NCBI RefSeq assembly: GCF_001632365.1
Contig: NW_024468563.1
Span: 206,549 to 270,548 of the forward strand
Source of the DNA: Laetiporus sulphureus 93-53
Lineage: Eukaryota > Basidiomycota > Agaricomycetes > Polyporales > Laetiporaceae
Length of the DNA stretch: 64,000 nt
Direction: 5' to 3'
Part shown: positions 47,030 through 57,734 of the stretch, one piece after another
Numbering within the stretch: the stretch's first letter is position 1
Layout of the letters: each line of letters begins with the position of its first letter
Position numbers and translations under genes: made by a program
Notes under the pieces: generated by a model
What the model saw: the letters and a program-made list of their open reading frames with translations, nothing else
Database searches by the model: none
Told to the model about the DNA's origin: nothing

Positions 47030-47640
47030 GTATCGGACCAGTCCACGCTCGCGGCCTCGCCTCACGTCACCTGCGGTGACAGGCGGCCAGCCTTCTAGAT
47101 GGATGAAGAAATATATGGAAAACGTTGAGGAGGAAGCGAGGGATACAACGGAGCGGAGAGAATGGAACGAATAGACCTTTTTGAGAGTCATACAAATCGG
47201 CGGGCGCTGCATACCGCCCGTGCATAGGTGGCAGAGCTTCCAGCGGTCGAGCGGTCGCGAGGGTGTCAATCAAGGCACGCTTGCAATGGGACGACGCTCA
47301 TAGCCGATAGAGCTAGTCGACCACCGGATGCGGAACACTTATGATCATTGAAGCTTGAAAGTGAGATGAAAACTCACCAGCGAGATGCACTCTTCGCCGC
47401 ATAGCAGTATCGCTCCCCAGCCTATCAGGCTGCTACTAACCGGCGACTCGGTGGTTGGGTCTATATGAGTACAGTGAGATGGCGGAATTGCGATATGGCG
47501 CTCTCATAATCGAGCTTGCGACGGACGCACAGACTGCCGGAGCCGTGCATTGGATTTGAGTAAGTGGATCATGCGAGAGAGGGTTGTATACCGAACAGAA
47601 AACGCAGGGCAAATAGAATACGATGGGTGGAGTCAAAGCC
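47030..47640 (+). repeat. Dispersed repeat R1, copy 2
   Basis: Counterpart of 43870-44650 in the same orientation, with internal deletions. Here it is followed directly by repeat R2 (47765), whereas copy 1 is followed by F-box gene B. Confidence 0.75.
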
Positions 47641-47764
47641 AGTTAAGCGACTGACCGTCTGCCTTCGTTCCATCCACCATCCTCCATCGAATGGTACCAC
47701 TGCTCGGTTGCAGCATCGCACCCCTTTTCTCGCGCTCCTCATGCACGATGCGTGCCGATCATCT

Positions 47765-48080
47765 ACCAGCCGAGGGTCGCACGGTGGTATGTCCTACCAG
47801 TCACGACGTCAGTAATAGAACAGATGGCTGACTGACCTTGTGCATGTAGGACACGGCGGGAATTTGGATTAGATGAACAGTCTTGGTAGCGGGCATGCAT
47901 GGAAGAATGATAATATGAACACATTCGCGAACTCGTTCTGGCGTGCAATATCAGTGACAGTCGGGCGATCAACTGATCCAGAGAGCATGCGGCATCGCCT
48001 CGAAGCTCAGCTACGAGTGAGATAACGAGGTCTCGCTCGACCCGTCAGATGCGTGTCTCACCTTGAATGTCTTGTGCGGG
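47765..48080 (+). repeat. Dispersed repeat R2, copy 2
   Basis: Counterpart of 37800-38150 in the same orientation. Shared blocks are listed under copy 1. No coding capacity seen. Confidence 0.75.
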
Positions 48081-48849
48081 GACCGCTGACACTGCAGGCA
48101 TGAAGGCATTTATTCCCACTGCAAATGCACTGAAAATGTGTTCTAAAGTGTGACCTATGCAACACTATGCCCTAATTAGGCAACATTATTTCCCAAAAAG
48201 GCAGTCAATTACAATTTCGTGTCATTAAGTAACGGTCGCAAATGCTTTCATGTCTGCGGTGTGAGTGATCGTTTGAAGCCCAGGCAACTGAGGCGGGCGC
48301 TTAGCTCATGTCGAGAATACGATCACATGATGTCGCTTCGCGTTCGCGTCTGTGGCGTCGAGATCTCCATGGCCCTCGCGTACCTAACTTACCCGCTCCC
48401 AATTGTATTACCAGGTCACATCGTTTTCCTCGAGTTCAACTTTTCCAGCTACTTTCTGACTGTTTTTCTCACCATGTCAGAGCTTACTCTAGTAAGCCTT
48501 AACTCTGTAAGAATGCTAGATATATGCATGCATTCACCCTCGAGTCCACGCTAGGAGCGTCAAAGTGCACACAGATAAATTGAGGAGACAGCCACAGAGA
48601 ACGCGAAAGTGATGTTGAATAATCCAGGTTGTGGCTGCAAGCTGAGTTGGCGCAGGCGCAAGTGTCACGATGTGTGTGACGAACGCGTCTGTGTCTGAGA
48701 TCTCCCACTGGAAGCGTGGGGGGCCAATGATGGATCGCGCTCCATAGCGATAAACTTCAACGACATCGAAGACCGACTCTATATGTAACATTCGATGAGC
48801 AACCTTTCGTATCCACTAGCAAACAGGATTCAAGCACGATTCCGATCAC
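48081..48849. other. Intergenic region before the GST relic's 3' end
   Basis: No gene supported. A 111-codon plus-strand frame at 48219-48554 has a hydrophobic stretch but no recognisable family and no splice support. Confidence 0.35.
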
Positions 48850-49837
48850 CTATCCCTGTAGCGACGCCCTGAGCTTCCACACGCTCTTGATCGCCGGGCG
48901 CGCCATGAGTTTCTGAGGCCACCTTCAAGACACACGAATCAGCCTCCCCACACACGATATCGAGCAAAAGCAGGGAAAAACGCACGCATGGAACGCAGGA
49001 TAGTCATTCTCGAGCTCGAGCCCCTCGACATCGTTGAGACACATCCCAAGCGAACCGTTGTTCCATCTGATTCACATCACGTCAGTCGTTCGCACAGTTG
49101 ATCGGTACACGGCCACGCACGTTATGAAGGCCATATCCGCGACGGAGCACTTTCCGCCGACGAGCCACTCCTGCTTCTGCAGCACGCTCTCGAGCACGCC
49201 GATCACGCGGAGCGCCTCCTTCTGGTACCGCTGGACGGCGCTCGGCACCTTCTCCGGGTGGTACACCTTGATCCAGATCGCCTGGCCAAAGTACGGACTA
49301 AAGAGCGAAGAGCATCGAGCATGAGCACAGACGCGCAAAGTGGACGGAGGAGGATGTGGGCACGCACCCCCTGACCAGAGGCCTGTAAGAAGAGCCATTG
49401 AAGCTGGAGGATCTTGTACCTCGGGCGTCACGGCCGAGATTCGCTGTGCGGTGTCGTACTGTGCGGTGTCGTTCTTTTCGACGAAGTACGCGATGATCGC
49501 GTCCGACTCCCTGGCGCGCGCGTCAGCTATGCAGTAATCTGGACAGACCAGACGAGACGCGCACAGATGACAAAGTTGTTGCTTTTGTGGTCGATGACGG
49601 TCGGGATGCGCCCGTTCGGGTTGTATTTGGTGTATGCGGGCGCCTTAATCTCGCGCTTGTCAAAGTCGAGGTAGATGCTCTCGTACGTGAGACCGAGCTC
49701 TGTCATGACCATCGCCACTTTCGTAAAGATAGACGCGCGGTCAGTGCGGCTCGCAGACGCGTCGAACGAGGGCGCACGAACCAGCCGTAGAGGCCGCCCT
49801 TGTAGGTGTAGAGCGTGAACTGCGTTTTGGGCAACAT
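48850..49837 (-). pseudogene. Glutathione S-transferase, Ure2-like class, with two lesions
   Basis: Cytosolic GSH-conjugating enzyme family, fungal Ure2p-like. The frame starts at 49837 (MLPKTQFTLYTYKGGLYGW). It then has VAMVMTELGLTYESIYLDFDKREIKAPAYTKYNPNGRIP (thioredoxin fold), WESDAIIAYFVEKND, LQWLFLQASGQGPYFGQAIWI, and the C-terminal helical domain with LVGGKCSVADMAFITWNN, ending HAWPQKLMARPAIKSVWKL...LQG and TAG 48850-48852. Two problems: the first intron (GTTCGT...CTATCTTTAC) lacks an AG directly before the expected GAAAGTGGCG, so GW|KV cannot be joined in frame; and one extra base near 49420 separates RISAVTPE from YKILQLQW. A 15-bp direct duplication (DTAQY/DTAQR) lies just before. 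The other introns are normal. Probably a recent pseudogene; sequence error is the alternative. Confidence 0.75.
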
Positions 49838-49928
49838 GTTTGTGCGGCGCTGGATGAGATGCTGATACAGTGAGGATCTTTATGCAAGGGCGGGGAGGAC
49901 TTGGTATGTCTGTGCAAGCCACTTTTGG

Positions 49929-50572
49929 AAGGGGTATCCAGCTGGTCGTTGAACGCCTTGAAGCAACCCAAACAACTGAATTTCCAGCCGCACCGCGCCA
50001 TCGTCACTGGAGCCTCTTCCGTTTTCCGTTTTGAGCTCCAGAGATGCAGGACCCTCGAAGATTGGACCGCATTCAACTGGTCACAGATTCTTCCCCTTTC
50101 CAGCATCTCGCACTTGTGTACGTTCGAGTTGGACGTATGCAAGCGGCCCAGTCTTGAACGTGTCCACAACCTTCTTAGGCAGATGACCACGCTTCAGACA
50201 CTGTCCGTCGACATTGATGGCCTGATGAAGATCGTCGATGCACTCACACTCTTCCGAGACTCAATTGACCCACCTCTCTGTCCCACACTGACTACGCTAC
50301 GTATCGCCATCTGGAAAGATAGCGATTGCGACATCATCTCGGACTCGATCCTCCCGCACCGTGCGCAGCTTGGTGTCAAGCACCTTTATATTGGGCTGAT
50401 CGATCCTCAGCCTAGTGAACACTGGAGACCTCGTCAAGCTGTGGAGGACGAATTGCATGGCAAATTCGAGTCGGTGAATTTCGAGACACTGTTGTATGCT
50501 GGTGAATACGGCATTGCTTTGCCGCCGGTTTGTGTTGAGGAGGCGCATGCTTTGTGGCCGCCCTGGCTTTAG
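49929..50572 (+). pseudogene. F-box protein copy C, 5'-truncated
   Basis: Contains only the last third of the F-box protein: WSLNALKQPKQLNFQPH, LSSISHLCTFELD, LLRQMTTLQTLSVDIDG, CPTLTTLRIAIW, HLYIGLIDP and HALWPPWL followed by TAG. The frame is uninterrupted. Homology to copy A (from about 27366) begins abruptly, about 90 bp outside the start of the oppositely oriented GST relic. The F-box itself, the N-terminal exon and the promoter are absent. The 3' flank still matches that of copy A. No start codon in a usable context, so it is probably not functional. Confidence 0.85.
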
Positions 50573-51175
50573 ATGTTGTGTGGATGAGAGATGACGTAAA
50601 TTGCAGTGACACCAAATGTATGCTCATGTCTGGGTTCTCGTCTCGGTCGCTCAGTACTCATTGCTCATTACCATTTTTTCTGACGCTCACGGAGCGGGCA
50701 TGTATCAGAGAGGAAAAAACACACATTTTATGCTATAGCAGATGTCAACCCTTGTGAATGCAAATGCAAGCTTTCAACGGAGATGTCGTGAATGTCATGA
50801 CTATGTGCTAACCCTCCACAGCGCCATGCACTCCGCCACTGTCCATACATGATGCCGCCCATAGCATCCTTGGCCGAGATGCCATCGCAGGTGCAGTGTG
50901 CCTGCCTCGCAATGTCCGATTCAACCATGCAGGTCACTGACGTGCCAGACCTGTCAAAGCTGGAGCTGCAGAAGTATCGGAGGGCGTACTCATCATCCGT
51001 GCGCGGCCCAAAGTGAATGGCGGCAGCTCACCGGTGAAGCTTGAGCTCTCTTTGAGCGAGGCGAACTCGGCGTTCTGCTGCTGCACCTGCTGTCCAATCG
51101 TGAAGAAGAAGTCTCAAGTGCACGTCAGGCACACCAGTCGCGATGACGATGTGCGCACCGTACCTTGCACGCTTT
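50573..51175. other. 3' flank of F-box C and spacer
   Basis: Up to about 50760 the sequence follows the 3' flank of F-box A. The remainder, up to the start of duplication arm 2, has no gene that I can support. Confidence 0.4.
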
Positions 51176-52078
51176 TCGATTGAAGGGCGTCACCTCTTTT
51201 GTCGTTACTTGCACTAGGACTTGTAGGCATCCTACTGCCTAGACAACTCTCGTCTACCATGGCATTAGCATATACCGCTGATGCTACGACTGAATTGACA
51301 ACACTCAGCTGTTTTTGAGCAAATTTATTCGTACGCAACACTACATAATATGGCTTTGAGCAGGCTGGGAAAGTGGCAACCACGTCGGTGGCGCACCCTT
51401 TTTTGATGACCAGGTCACGGCACACGTGCTTGTGATGTCTGGCGACACCGTGACAGCCGCCTCTCGTCTGTCTCTCGTCCTCTCGCTTTCGTCGTCTTGA
51501 CCATGCTCGCAATTGCGTGCATGAACGACTAACTCGCTTCAGCGCATGCAGGTCAAGTGACTTTCGGCACACCCAGTGCGGACGACCGTCTGACCGTTCG
51601 CATGATCCACAGGTCCAGCTTCCATGTGGCATGGATACCCGAGTGGCAGTTCGCGGCTATATCAGTGCGACTTTCAGGTACAATGATGCTGTAAGTAACG
51701 CTGTCTCTATCGCTATTGGACGATATCAACCCTCCTTTGTAAGTCAGAGTCTGTCGTAGTTCGTCCGTGGCATCTCGAGGACACACGAGACAATTCCTTC
51801 AACCTCCGTGGACTCCGGATATCCGTGGCTGCGTGATAGGCAGAAGACGAACCGCGACTCTTTGATAGATGGCGCCGCCTCAATCTGATACTGTCTCTGT
51901 TCAAGACTTTGAGGCAGGAACGAGAGACCTGGAACCATCAGCATCTCAGGTCGGGACGACGAAAAGTCAAATTTACGCGACCGTAAAATCTCATAGGCGG
52001 GGGATCCTTTCTTTTCTCAGGGGACCCTTAAATCTGGCTGTCAGATGATTGATGTGCTGGAAAGCTGGACTAGAACCT

Positions 52079-52085
52079 TATATAC
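52079..52085 (+). promoter_or_regulatory. TATA box of monooxygenase copy 2
   Basis: TATATAC lies about 120 bp before the ATG at 52203, conserved in position with copy 1. Confidence 0.55.
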
Positions 52086-52202
52086 GAAGTCTGTGTCCGC
52101 GCATTCTCGCCGCACGTCCTCACTCTGCGATCTTCCAGTCTTGAAGTCGTCGCAAAGCGTAACTGCGTTTGAAAGATCCGAACGACACGTATTCTCACCG
52201 TT

Positions 52203-54007
52203 ATGACTGAACCGAAGTTCAGAGTCGCAATCGTGTAGGTCGTCAGGTGATCTATCTATGTCAGGAACAGAGAGGCTTATCGGGAGCAACAGTGGTGCTG
52301 GGATCGGAGGGCTGCTGCTCGCCCTTTCGTTGGAGAAATTCTGTGACAACATCGCAGTAGACATCTACGAGTCTACCGCAGTGCTCACCGAGACCGGTGC
52401 TGGAATCGGTGTATGGCCAAGAGTGCAGGAGATATTGAGACATATCGGGTTGGAAGATGAACTTCTTTCCATGTCATACTCGAAGAGCCATGCCGACGCG
52501 GCTCGTGCGTGCATTTATCGTTCATTATGTCCTCGGAAGTCTTAGCGCTGTTCTTCTCTGTTCAGCCCCAACATTGACATTCAGAAAGTCCGACCAACTA
52601 GAGGGGTTTCCGTTCCTCGAGAACAGCGGTATGGCTCTTTAATGTTATTTATGGCCCATAGTCCACTCACTGATTGATGATATAGTCCAATTTGCGACCT
52701 ATCATAGGGCACACTTCCAAGCTTTGCTCCGCAAGCATCTTCCGAAGTCATGTCGAATCTACTTTTCCAAACGTCTAGCAACCTACACAGAGAACGACTC
52801 CGGAGAGATATTCCTGCAATTCTTGGACGGATCGACGGCCACATGCGACGTTCTTGCCGGTTGCGATGGCATCAAGTCCACAGTTCGTAAGGTTCTGTAC
52901 CAGTCGCTAGCTGATAAGGCCATACAAGATGGTAACAACGCGAAAGCCACCGATCTGCTAGCCCAAGCGAAACCGGTCTGGTCAGGAAGGACCGTTTATC
53001 GAAGTCTACTGTCCCGAGATGTACTTGAACATGCGTGTCCTGGACATCCACATCTGACAAAGCCATATTTGGTATGGCGGTGTCCCTTCAAAATGTGTCT
53101 GCTGATATATATGTTTCGTTGTATTGCAGTGCGCCGGGAGAGACCACGTCAGTAGGTTTTCGCTTACCTCACATGAGCTTGCTTGACCATACTCTCCGAT
53201 CAGCATGTGGTCACATATCCGATCTCTCAAGGCCAAAAGCTTAACGTCGGCGTATATATATTCGATGCGGAGAAAGAAAATACACAATACGATAGCGCTG
53301 TCTGGGTGCGCAAATGCTCCAAGGACGAATTCATCGCCTCTTTCTCCACCTTCGAGCCTCAAGTGACGGGATTGTTAAATGTACGAACCGTGCGCGACCG
53401 GTCGGCGCTACGTATTCGCTCATAGCTTGTTCGATCCAGTGTCTTGATGACGTCTCGGCGTGGGCGGTCCATACATTGCCATTGTTGCCCACTTATGTAG
53501 GCGACCAAGTTGTGCTCCTTGGTGATGCGGTAGGTTCTTGCCCTTCTGTCACTATCTCCTTATCTTTCTACAACTGTATTCTGGTTTACAGGCACACGCA
53601 ATGACCCCATTCCAAGGTTCAGGAGCTGGGCAAGCAATGGAGGTATGTATTTCTCCTGTGCACTAGAAATGTCATCGAGGACATTTCGCTAGGATGGCTT
53701 CATCCTTGCCTCAATTCTCGCCCACTCTCACGTAACGCGTGACACTCTTCCCAGGGCCTTGCAGATCTACGATAGCATACGCCGTCCGTTTTCTCAGTGG
53801 GTCGTCCAGCATTCGCGAGCGACAGGCGATTTCGACGACCTCAGAGCTGCGGAATTCGAGAAGCTCTCTGACACAAAAGGCGCGCTTTCTGAAGGCCAGC
53901 TGGCGAAGATATCCGAGAGCCTGGATAGCATGTTCGAGTGGCACATGAATACCAGCGTGATGCCCGACCGAGACAGGGCCCTTGAGTTGCTGAATGCTAT
54001 GGAATAG
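52203..54007 (+). CDS. FAD-dependent monooxygenase, salicylate-hydroxylase-like, copy 2
   Basis: Near twin of the 41094 gene with the same exon structure and frame throughout. The dinucleotide fold reads RVAIVGAGIGGLLLALSLE with VDIYES. HRAHFQALLRKHL, DVLAGCDGIKSTVR, CAGRDHHVVTYPISQGQ and LLGDAAHAMTPFQGSGAGQAMED follow, ending DRDRALELLNAME. The active FAD motifs are closer to the general family than those of copy 1. Predicted aromatic hydroxylase; substrate unknown. All introns are GT-AG and match copy 1 in position. Substitutions, including in introns, show the duplication is not an assembly artefact. Confidence 0.9.
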
Positions 54008-54479
54008 ATCATGTGTCAATATACCGCACGTTGTCTACACAATATGTATAAGTGGTATGCTCCTGGGTAGCTTGAACTTCCGACGAGGACATACATGGGC
54101 CTGTACTTTCTATTAGGCGTTGTCGTTTGATGACTGCACGATTATCTGCACTCCCGTCCAGATATTATCGAAAAAATGGTACGACTTAAACTTTGGCAAG
54201 CTCAAGCTCTTCATCGTTCTCCACATCACGTTAGCGTAACGTTGAACTGATATCCGGGTCCTTGTGGCCATGTATGCTACCGCTGGCAACACTACGTTTA
54301 ACGCAATTCGTACCTAGATTAGGTAGGTAATATTCAGTGACTCCCCCTTTCATGGCAGACAAAAACTTGGAGTTTAGAGGAAATGAAAATTAAGTGACAA
54401 GAGTTTACCCTGAAACCTACTCACCTTCCAAATCAGTCCATCCTGCACACAGCGGCAACTTCCGGGGCACTTACACTGT

Positions 54480-54960
54480 CTCATCACTATCATCCTCGTC
54501 GAATCCCACATCCAGGGTCTGCGAACCGCTCGAATCCTCGTTTGTCTTCATCTTTACCACTTTCGATAGCCTGCACGAGCCTCCAGCTTCTTGTTTTTGA
54601 CTTCTTCGCTTTCACGATGCGACGCAGTCCGCCGAAGGTTCACGAAATTGCGATGTTGCACGTTGGCAAGAGTTTCTAGGTCGTGAAGATCTTTGTGCTA
54701 TGGAGCGCGGAAGCCTCGAGGTCAGGAGAGAGTTGAGCACAGCAATTTTCGTTTCCGCCTGTATCCGCGGTCTTGGAATATCCTCGATCGCATCAAGTCT
54801 GGGGTCTTGGATAACAACCGCTCGCTTGGCAATAGCTGCATAAACAAGGGGCCGCGTCTGGCATTCAATGAGTAAGTACATCTCATAGTGCCGAGAAGCG
54901 CGCGGGAAAGCCCTGACGTTTGACGGCGGTGAGTGAGGCCCGTTTGATGCAACATGTTCT
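54480..54960 (-). other. Possible C-terminal exons of an unrecognised minus-strand gene
   Basis: On the minus strand, both duplication arms encode a similar acidic ending: KMKTN...SQTLDVGFD, then (E/D)(D/G)DSDETV and TAA, here at about 54477-54570 and in arm 1 at about 43365-43445. Upstream here, a frame reading KDLHDLETLANVQHRNFVNL, then TASHRESEEVKNKKLEA, precedes it after an AG. No intact gene could be joined, and I do not recognise the family. It may be a relic carried along with the duplication. Confidence 0.3.
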
Positions 54961-55027
54961 CCGCGCCTGCACGCAAGCCGACTGATCCGTCCAAGCTATT
55001 TCTAAATTTGATTGGAGCAATGGATTC

Positions 55028-55034
55028 TATAAAA
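55028..55034 (+). promoter_or_regulatory. TATA box of the small secreted protein gene
   Basis: TATAAAA lies 75 bp before the ATG at 55103, a typical distance for a strongly expressed fungal secreted-protein gene. Confidence 0.6.
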
Positions 55035-55102
55035 CTTCCCCATGTTGCAAGACTCTCCTCTGGCATTGGACCTCGCTCTGAACCCTCCAAGACACGCCGA
55101 CT

Positions 55103-55787
55103 ATGTTTGCTGTGCTACTCTCTCTCGCGAGCATCGTATCCTTCGTGCGTGCCCTGCCTGCTGGACACCTCACAGCGCAGGATACCCCTGTTTGGTGTGC
55201 TGGCTTTGGTCCCGGCGCATTCGACACTGGGTACAACTTCACATTGGCCGCGGTGAACGTAACACTTCCGAATGCCAACTCGACAGGTGCACCTCTTGTC
55301 CTTGGACAGAACGGGGCCGCCGATGGTGCCGAGTTCGAGGTTCTTTCGGTGCGCCGTTCCGTACTCCCATTAATCATAGTAGATGTTCACCTTGTCTCCG
55401 GTACAGACATATGCATCGTACCCGTATAACGACTTTCCGACACTCTCCCTTTTGGCTGGCTCGCTCATCCCGAACTCTGCGAGCGGTATAGCCTCCGTGG
55501 ATTCAGACGTCTCTTCCGGTGACGAACTCGCCTTTGTCACCTCGAGCTCCGGTCTTTCCTCTCCAGCGCAGATATACTGCGCTATTGCCGACACAGACCC
55601 GACGGAGGGCAGCCCATATCCGGTCCTCGCTGTTAATGGCGACACCGAAGGCTTCGCGTTATGCATGAACGGCGACGGTCCATACGCGCAAAACAACGTT
55701 GTGTGGCAGCCTACGGACGACAACGGTGGCGAGTATCTGTATGATACGTGTTACAACGTGACGATACAGCTGCTTGGGTTGAATTGA
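55103..55787 (+). CDS. Small secreted protein, conserved basidiomycete family
   Basis: Exons 55103-55348 and 55407-55787 join in phase and give 208 residues. A clear signal peptide (MFAVLLSLASIVSFVRA, cleavage near LPAG) is followed by WCAGFGPGAFDTGYNFTLAAVNVTLPNANSTGAPLVLGQN. Then come TYASYPYNDFPTLSLLAGSLIP, IYCAIADTDP and a Cys-containing end (LYDTCYNVTIQLLGLN). Several N-x-T/S sites suggest N-glycosylation, and four Cys residues in the mature part could form two disulfides. I recall similar hypothetical proteins in wood-decay and mycorrhizal fungi but no assigned function. The 58-bp intron is GT-AG. Confidence 0.85.
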
Positions 55788-56042
55788 AGGGTTGGAACAT
55801 ATGGATGATAGCCTTTGTGGACTGGACTGCTGTTACGTTGGAATGCATGGACATGATGACGATGGGCGGACTTTTTACGATTCTCTCGACGTAGCTGTAC
55901 CTAATGATTCATGTATTCACAACAGACTGTACGACGTTGGCTGACCTTTGAACACGGCAGATTACTCAATACACAACCTTGATTAGAAAACGGATTTCGG
56001 CAGGATTTCGGCCGGCATAGCATTCCTGCGCATGAAAGGTCA

Positions 56043-57734
56043 TCATCGTTTTCCTCTTCCTTTGCCTCTTGCAGGTGCGCTTTGCGAAGGGCTCTCCTCC
56101 GCGGGTTTTGATTGCATGGCCGCTTCGAGCAGGCCCTCGTTGTGCAGGCATGTTATGAACTGCGTGATGAAGGGTTCGTAGTCGAAAGTCCGCTTGATCT
56201 GTTCGGTCTATACGCATGCGGATATGTCAGCACCCGTCTCAGAAGCCAGAATATATCGTCCTGTCTCCATGAGGTGATAAAGCGACCGTGGTCATCGGCT
56301 TCGCGAGAAGAGGAAACGTGCCGGGGCCACTCACATTCGCTTCCCTCGCTTTCGTAATCTCGTCCTCGACGGCGACCTTGGCACTCAGGGCAGCTTGCAC
56401 GCATGCCTCCCACGCTGTTGGAAGGCTGCGTGCCGGCATGTCGAGGATGGCAATCTCCCTGTCCATCTTGCGCGACCCGAAGTCCTCGCTAAAGACAGTT
56501 CCCTCCGACGCCGGTCGAACACACGTAGCGAAGGCATCGGCTGCACACGTGTAGAGCGTCTGATCAACCTAAAGCGCCTGGTTCGGAACCGTGCGAGAAG
56601 CAATAGAAGGCAGAGACCGACCTTATCTGCCCAGCCTTCTGGATAGGTCTCTCGCAGCCGCCGCTCGAGCGTGTTGCGCTCGCGTTTGAGCAGCTCGAGC
56701 TTGTCGCTGGCTGCGCAGTACCTATCGTCGACGATTGCGAGGAGATTGTACCGTATGTGGTCGCTCTCGCTGGCGGTGTACTGCTGCATCCGCATCCGCA
56801 GTGCGGGGCGCACGACATCCATCCAGCTGTTCCGGGCGTCCGATGGTCCGCCCAGTTCGCCGACTTCGAGCGCAGATTTACGGAGCCCGTCGAGCTCCCA
56901 GACTCTGCCGCGCGCGGGGACGTAGCCGATGAAGTGATATACCTCCTGCTGCTCTTCGGCGGCTTTGGCTGACTTGCATCTGGCTTTTGAAGGGGAGCTC
57001 GAGACCTTGCGTTTCTTAGGTGGCGGCTTTGCTGCCTTCGCCTGGGCCTTGCTAGCCTTGACTGTTGTTGTTGCGATAGAATGGAGAGCTCCGCGGATGT
57101 CCGCCGGTCTTAAAATTACTTAGCTTTATCACCTGATATCACAATCGAAGTAGACACACCGTGCTAGAGAATTTTGAGCCTCTCGTATGAACTGAGATCC
57201 AGACAGAGCAAGACCTCTCATCTACAAGGGGTGTCACTAGATGCGCCTTCTTTCGTTTGCCAACCAGATATAAGAGCAGCACTAATACTCACAACTGGGG
57301 ACATCTGCTCGGTTATGGCTCGGAACTCACGCAGTTCCTCGCCCAGTTCAACATTCGGGCAGTTGAGTAGTACGTTGAGCAGCGCTTGAGAGGAACAGGC
57401 ATCATTGCTGAGCTGATTGGCGAACCAGATCACTTCCGCATCTGGATCGTCAATATATGCTATGTTCTCTGCTGCCTCGTTATCGTCGGTGCACAGGTAA
57501 CAGAATATCAGACCGTGCGGCTCCAAGTGATCGACCGCCCATGGTTCAATGTCATAGATTTCGGTGACTTCAAGTCCTCGGACTCCCAGCTTTCGGATGA
57601 GTGCAGTGAAGACGCCTTCCTCGTGGTCAGCAACGTAGACTCAGGTTGAGCATGAACATACCTGGGTCAGACTCGATAACGGCGAATGGCCCGCCCACTA
57701 GATCGTGCGACGTATCTTCCGTGCTCGTCGCCAT
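56043..57734 (-). CDS. UCH37/UCHL5-type ubiquitin C-terminal hydrolase (peptidase C12)
   Basis: Deubiquitinase. In animals and S. pombe (Uch2) it binds the proteasome receptor Rpn13, and in animals also INO80. Exons (minus): 57662-57734, 57293-57615, 57160-57221, 56622-57108, 56335-56568 and 56043-56207, in phase, 447 residues. The catalytic tetrad is visible: Gln and Cys in NQLSNDACSSQALLNVLLNC, His in YHFIGYVP, and Asp in WELDGL. SDPGVFTALIRKLGVRGLEV and MRGLALSGSQFIREAQNSLAR are typical of the class. The C-terminal ULD-like tail is TEQIKRTFDYEPFITQFIT. Between SLARPADIRG and the catalytic His there is a long Lys-rich loop with PPPKKRKV, resembling a nuclear localisation signal, so the active-site crossover loop is enlarged. 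The penultimate intron (56208-56334) is 127 bp, longer than its neighbours. Confidence 0.93.

Larger units (their letters stand above)
51176..54600 (+). repeat. Segmental duplication, arm 2 (monooxygenase copy 2)
   Basis: Counterpart of 38695-43490. It includes the upstream non-coding block, the promoter with TATA element, the whole monooxygenase gene with introns, and the downstream block with the conserved AGCGGCAACTTCCGGGGCAC stretch. It lacks the 1.4-kb kinase-containing block of arm 1. Confidence 0.9.
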
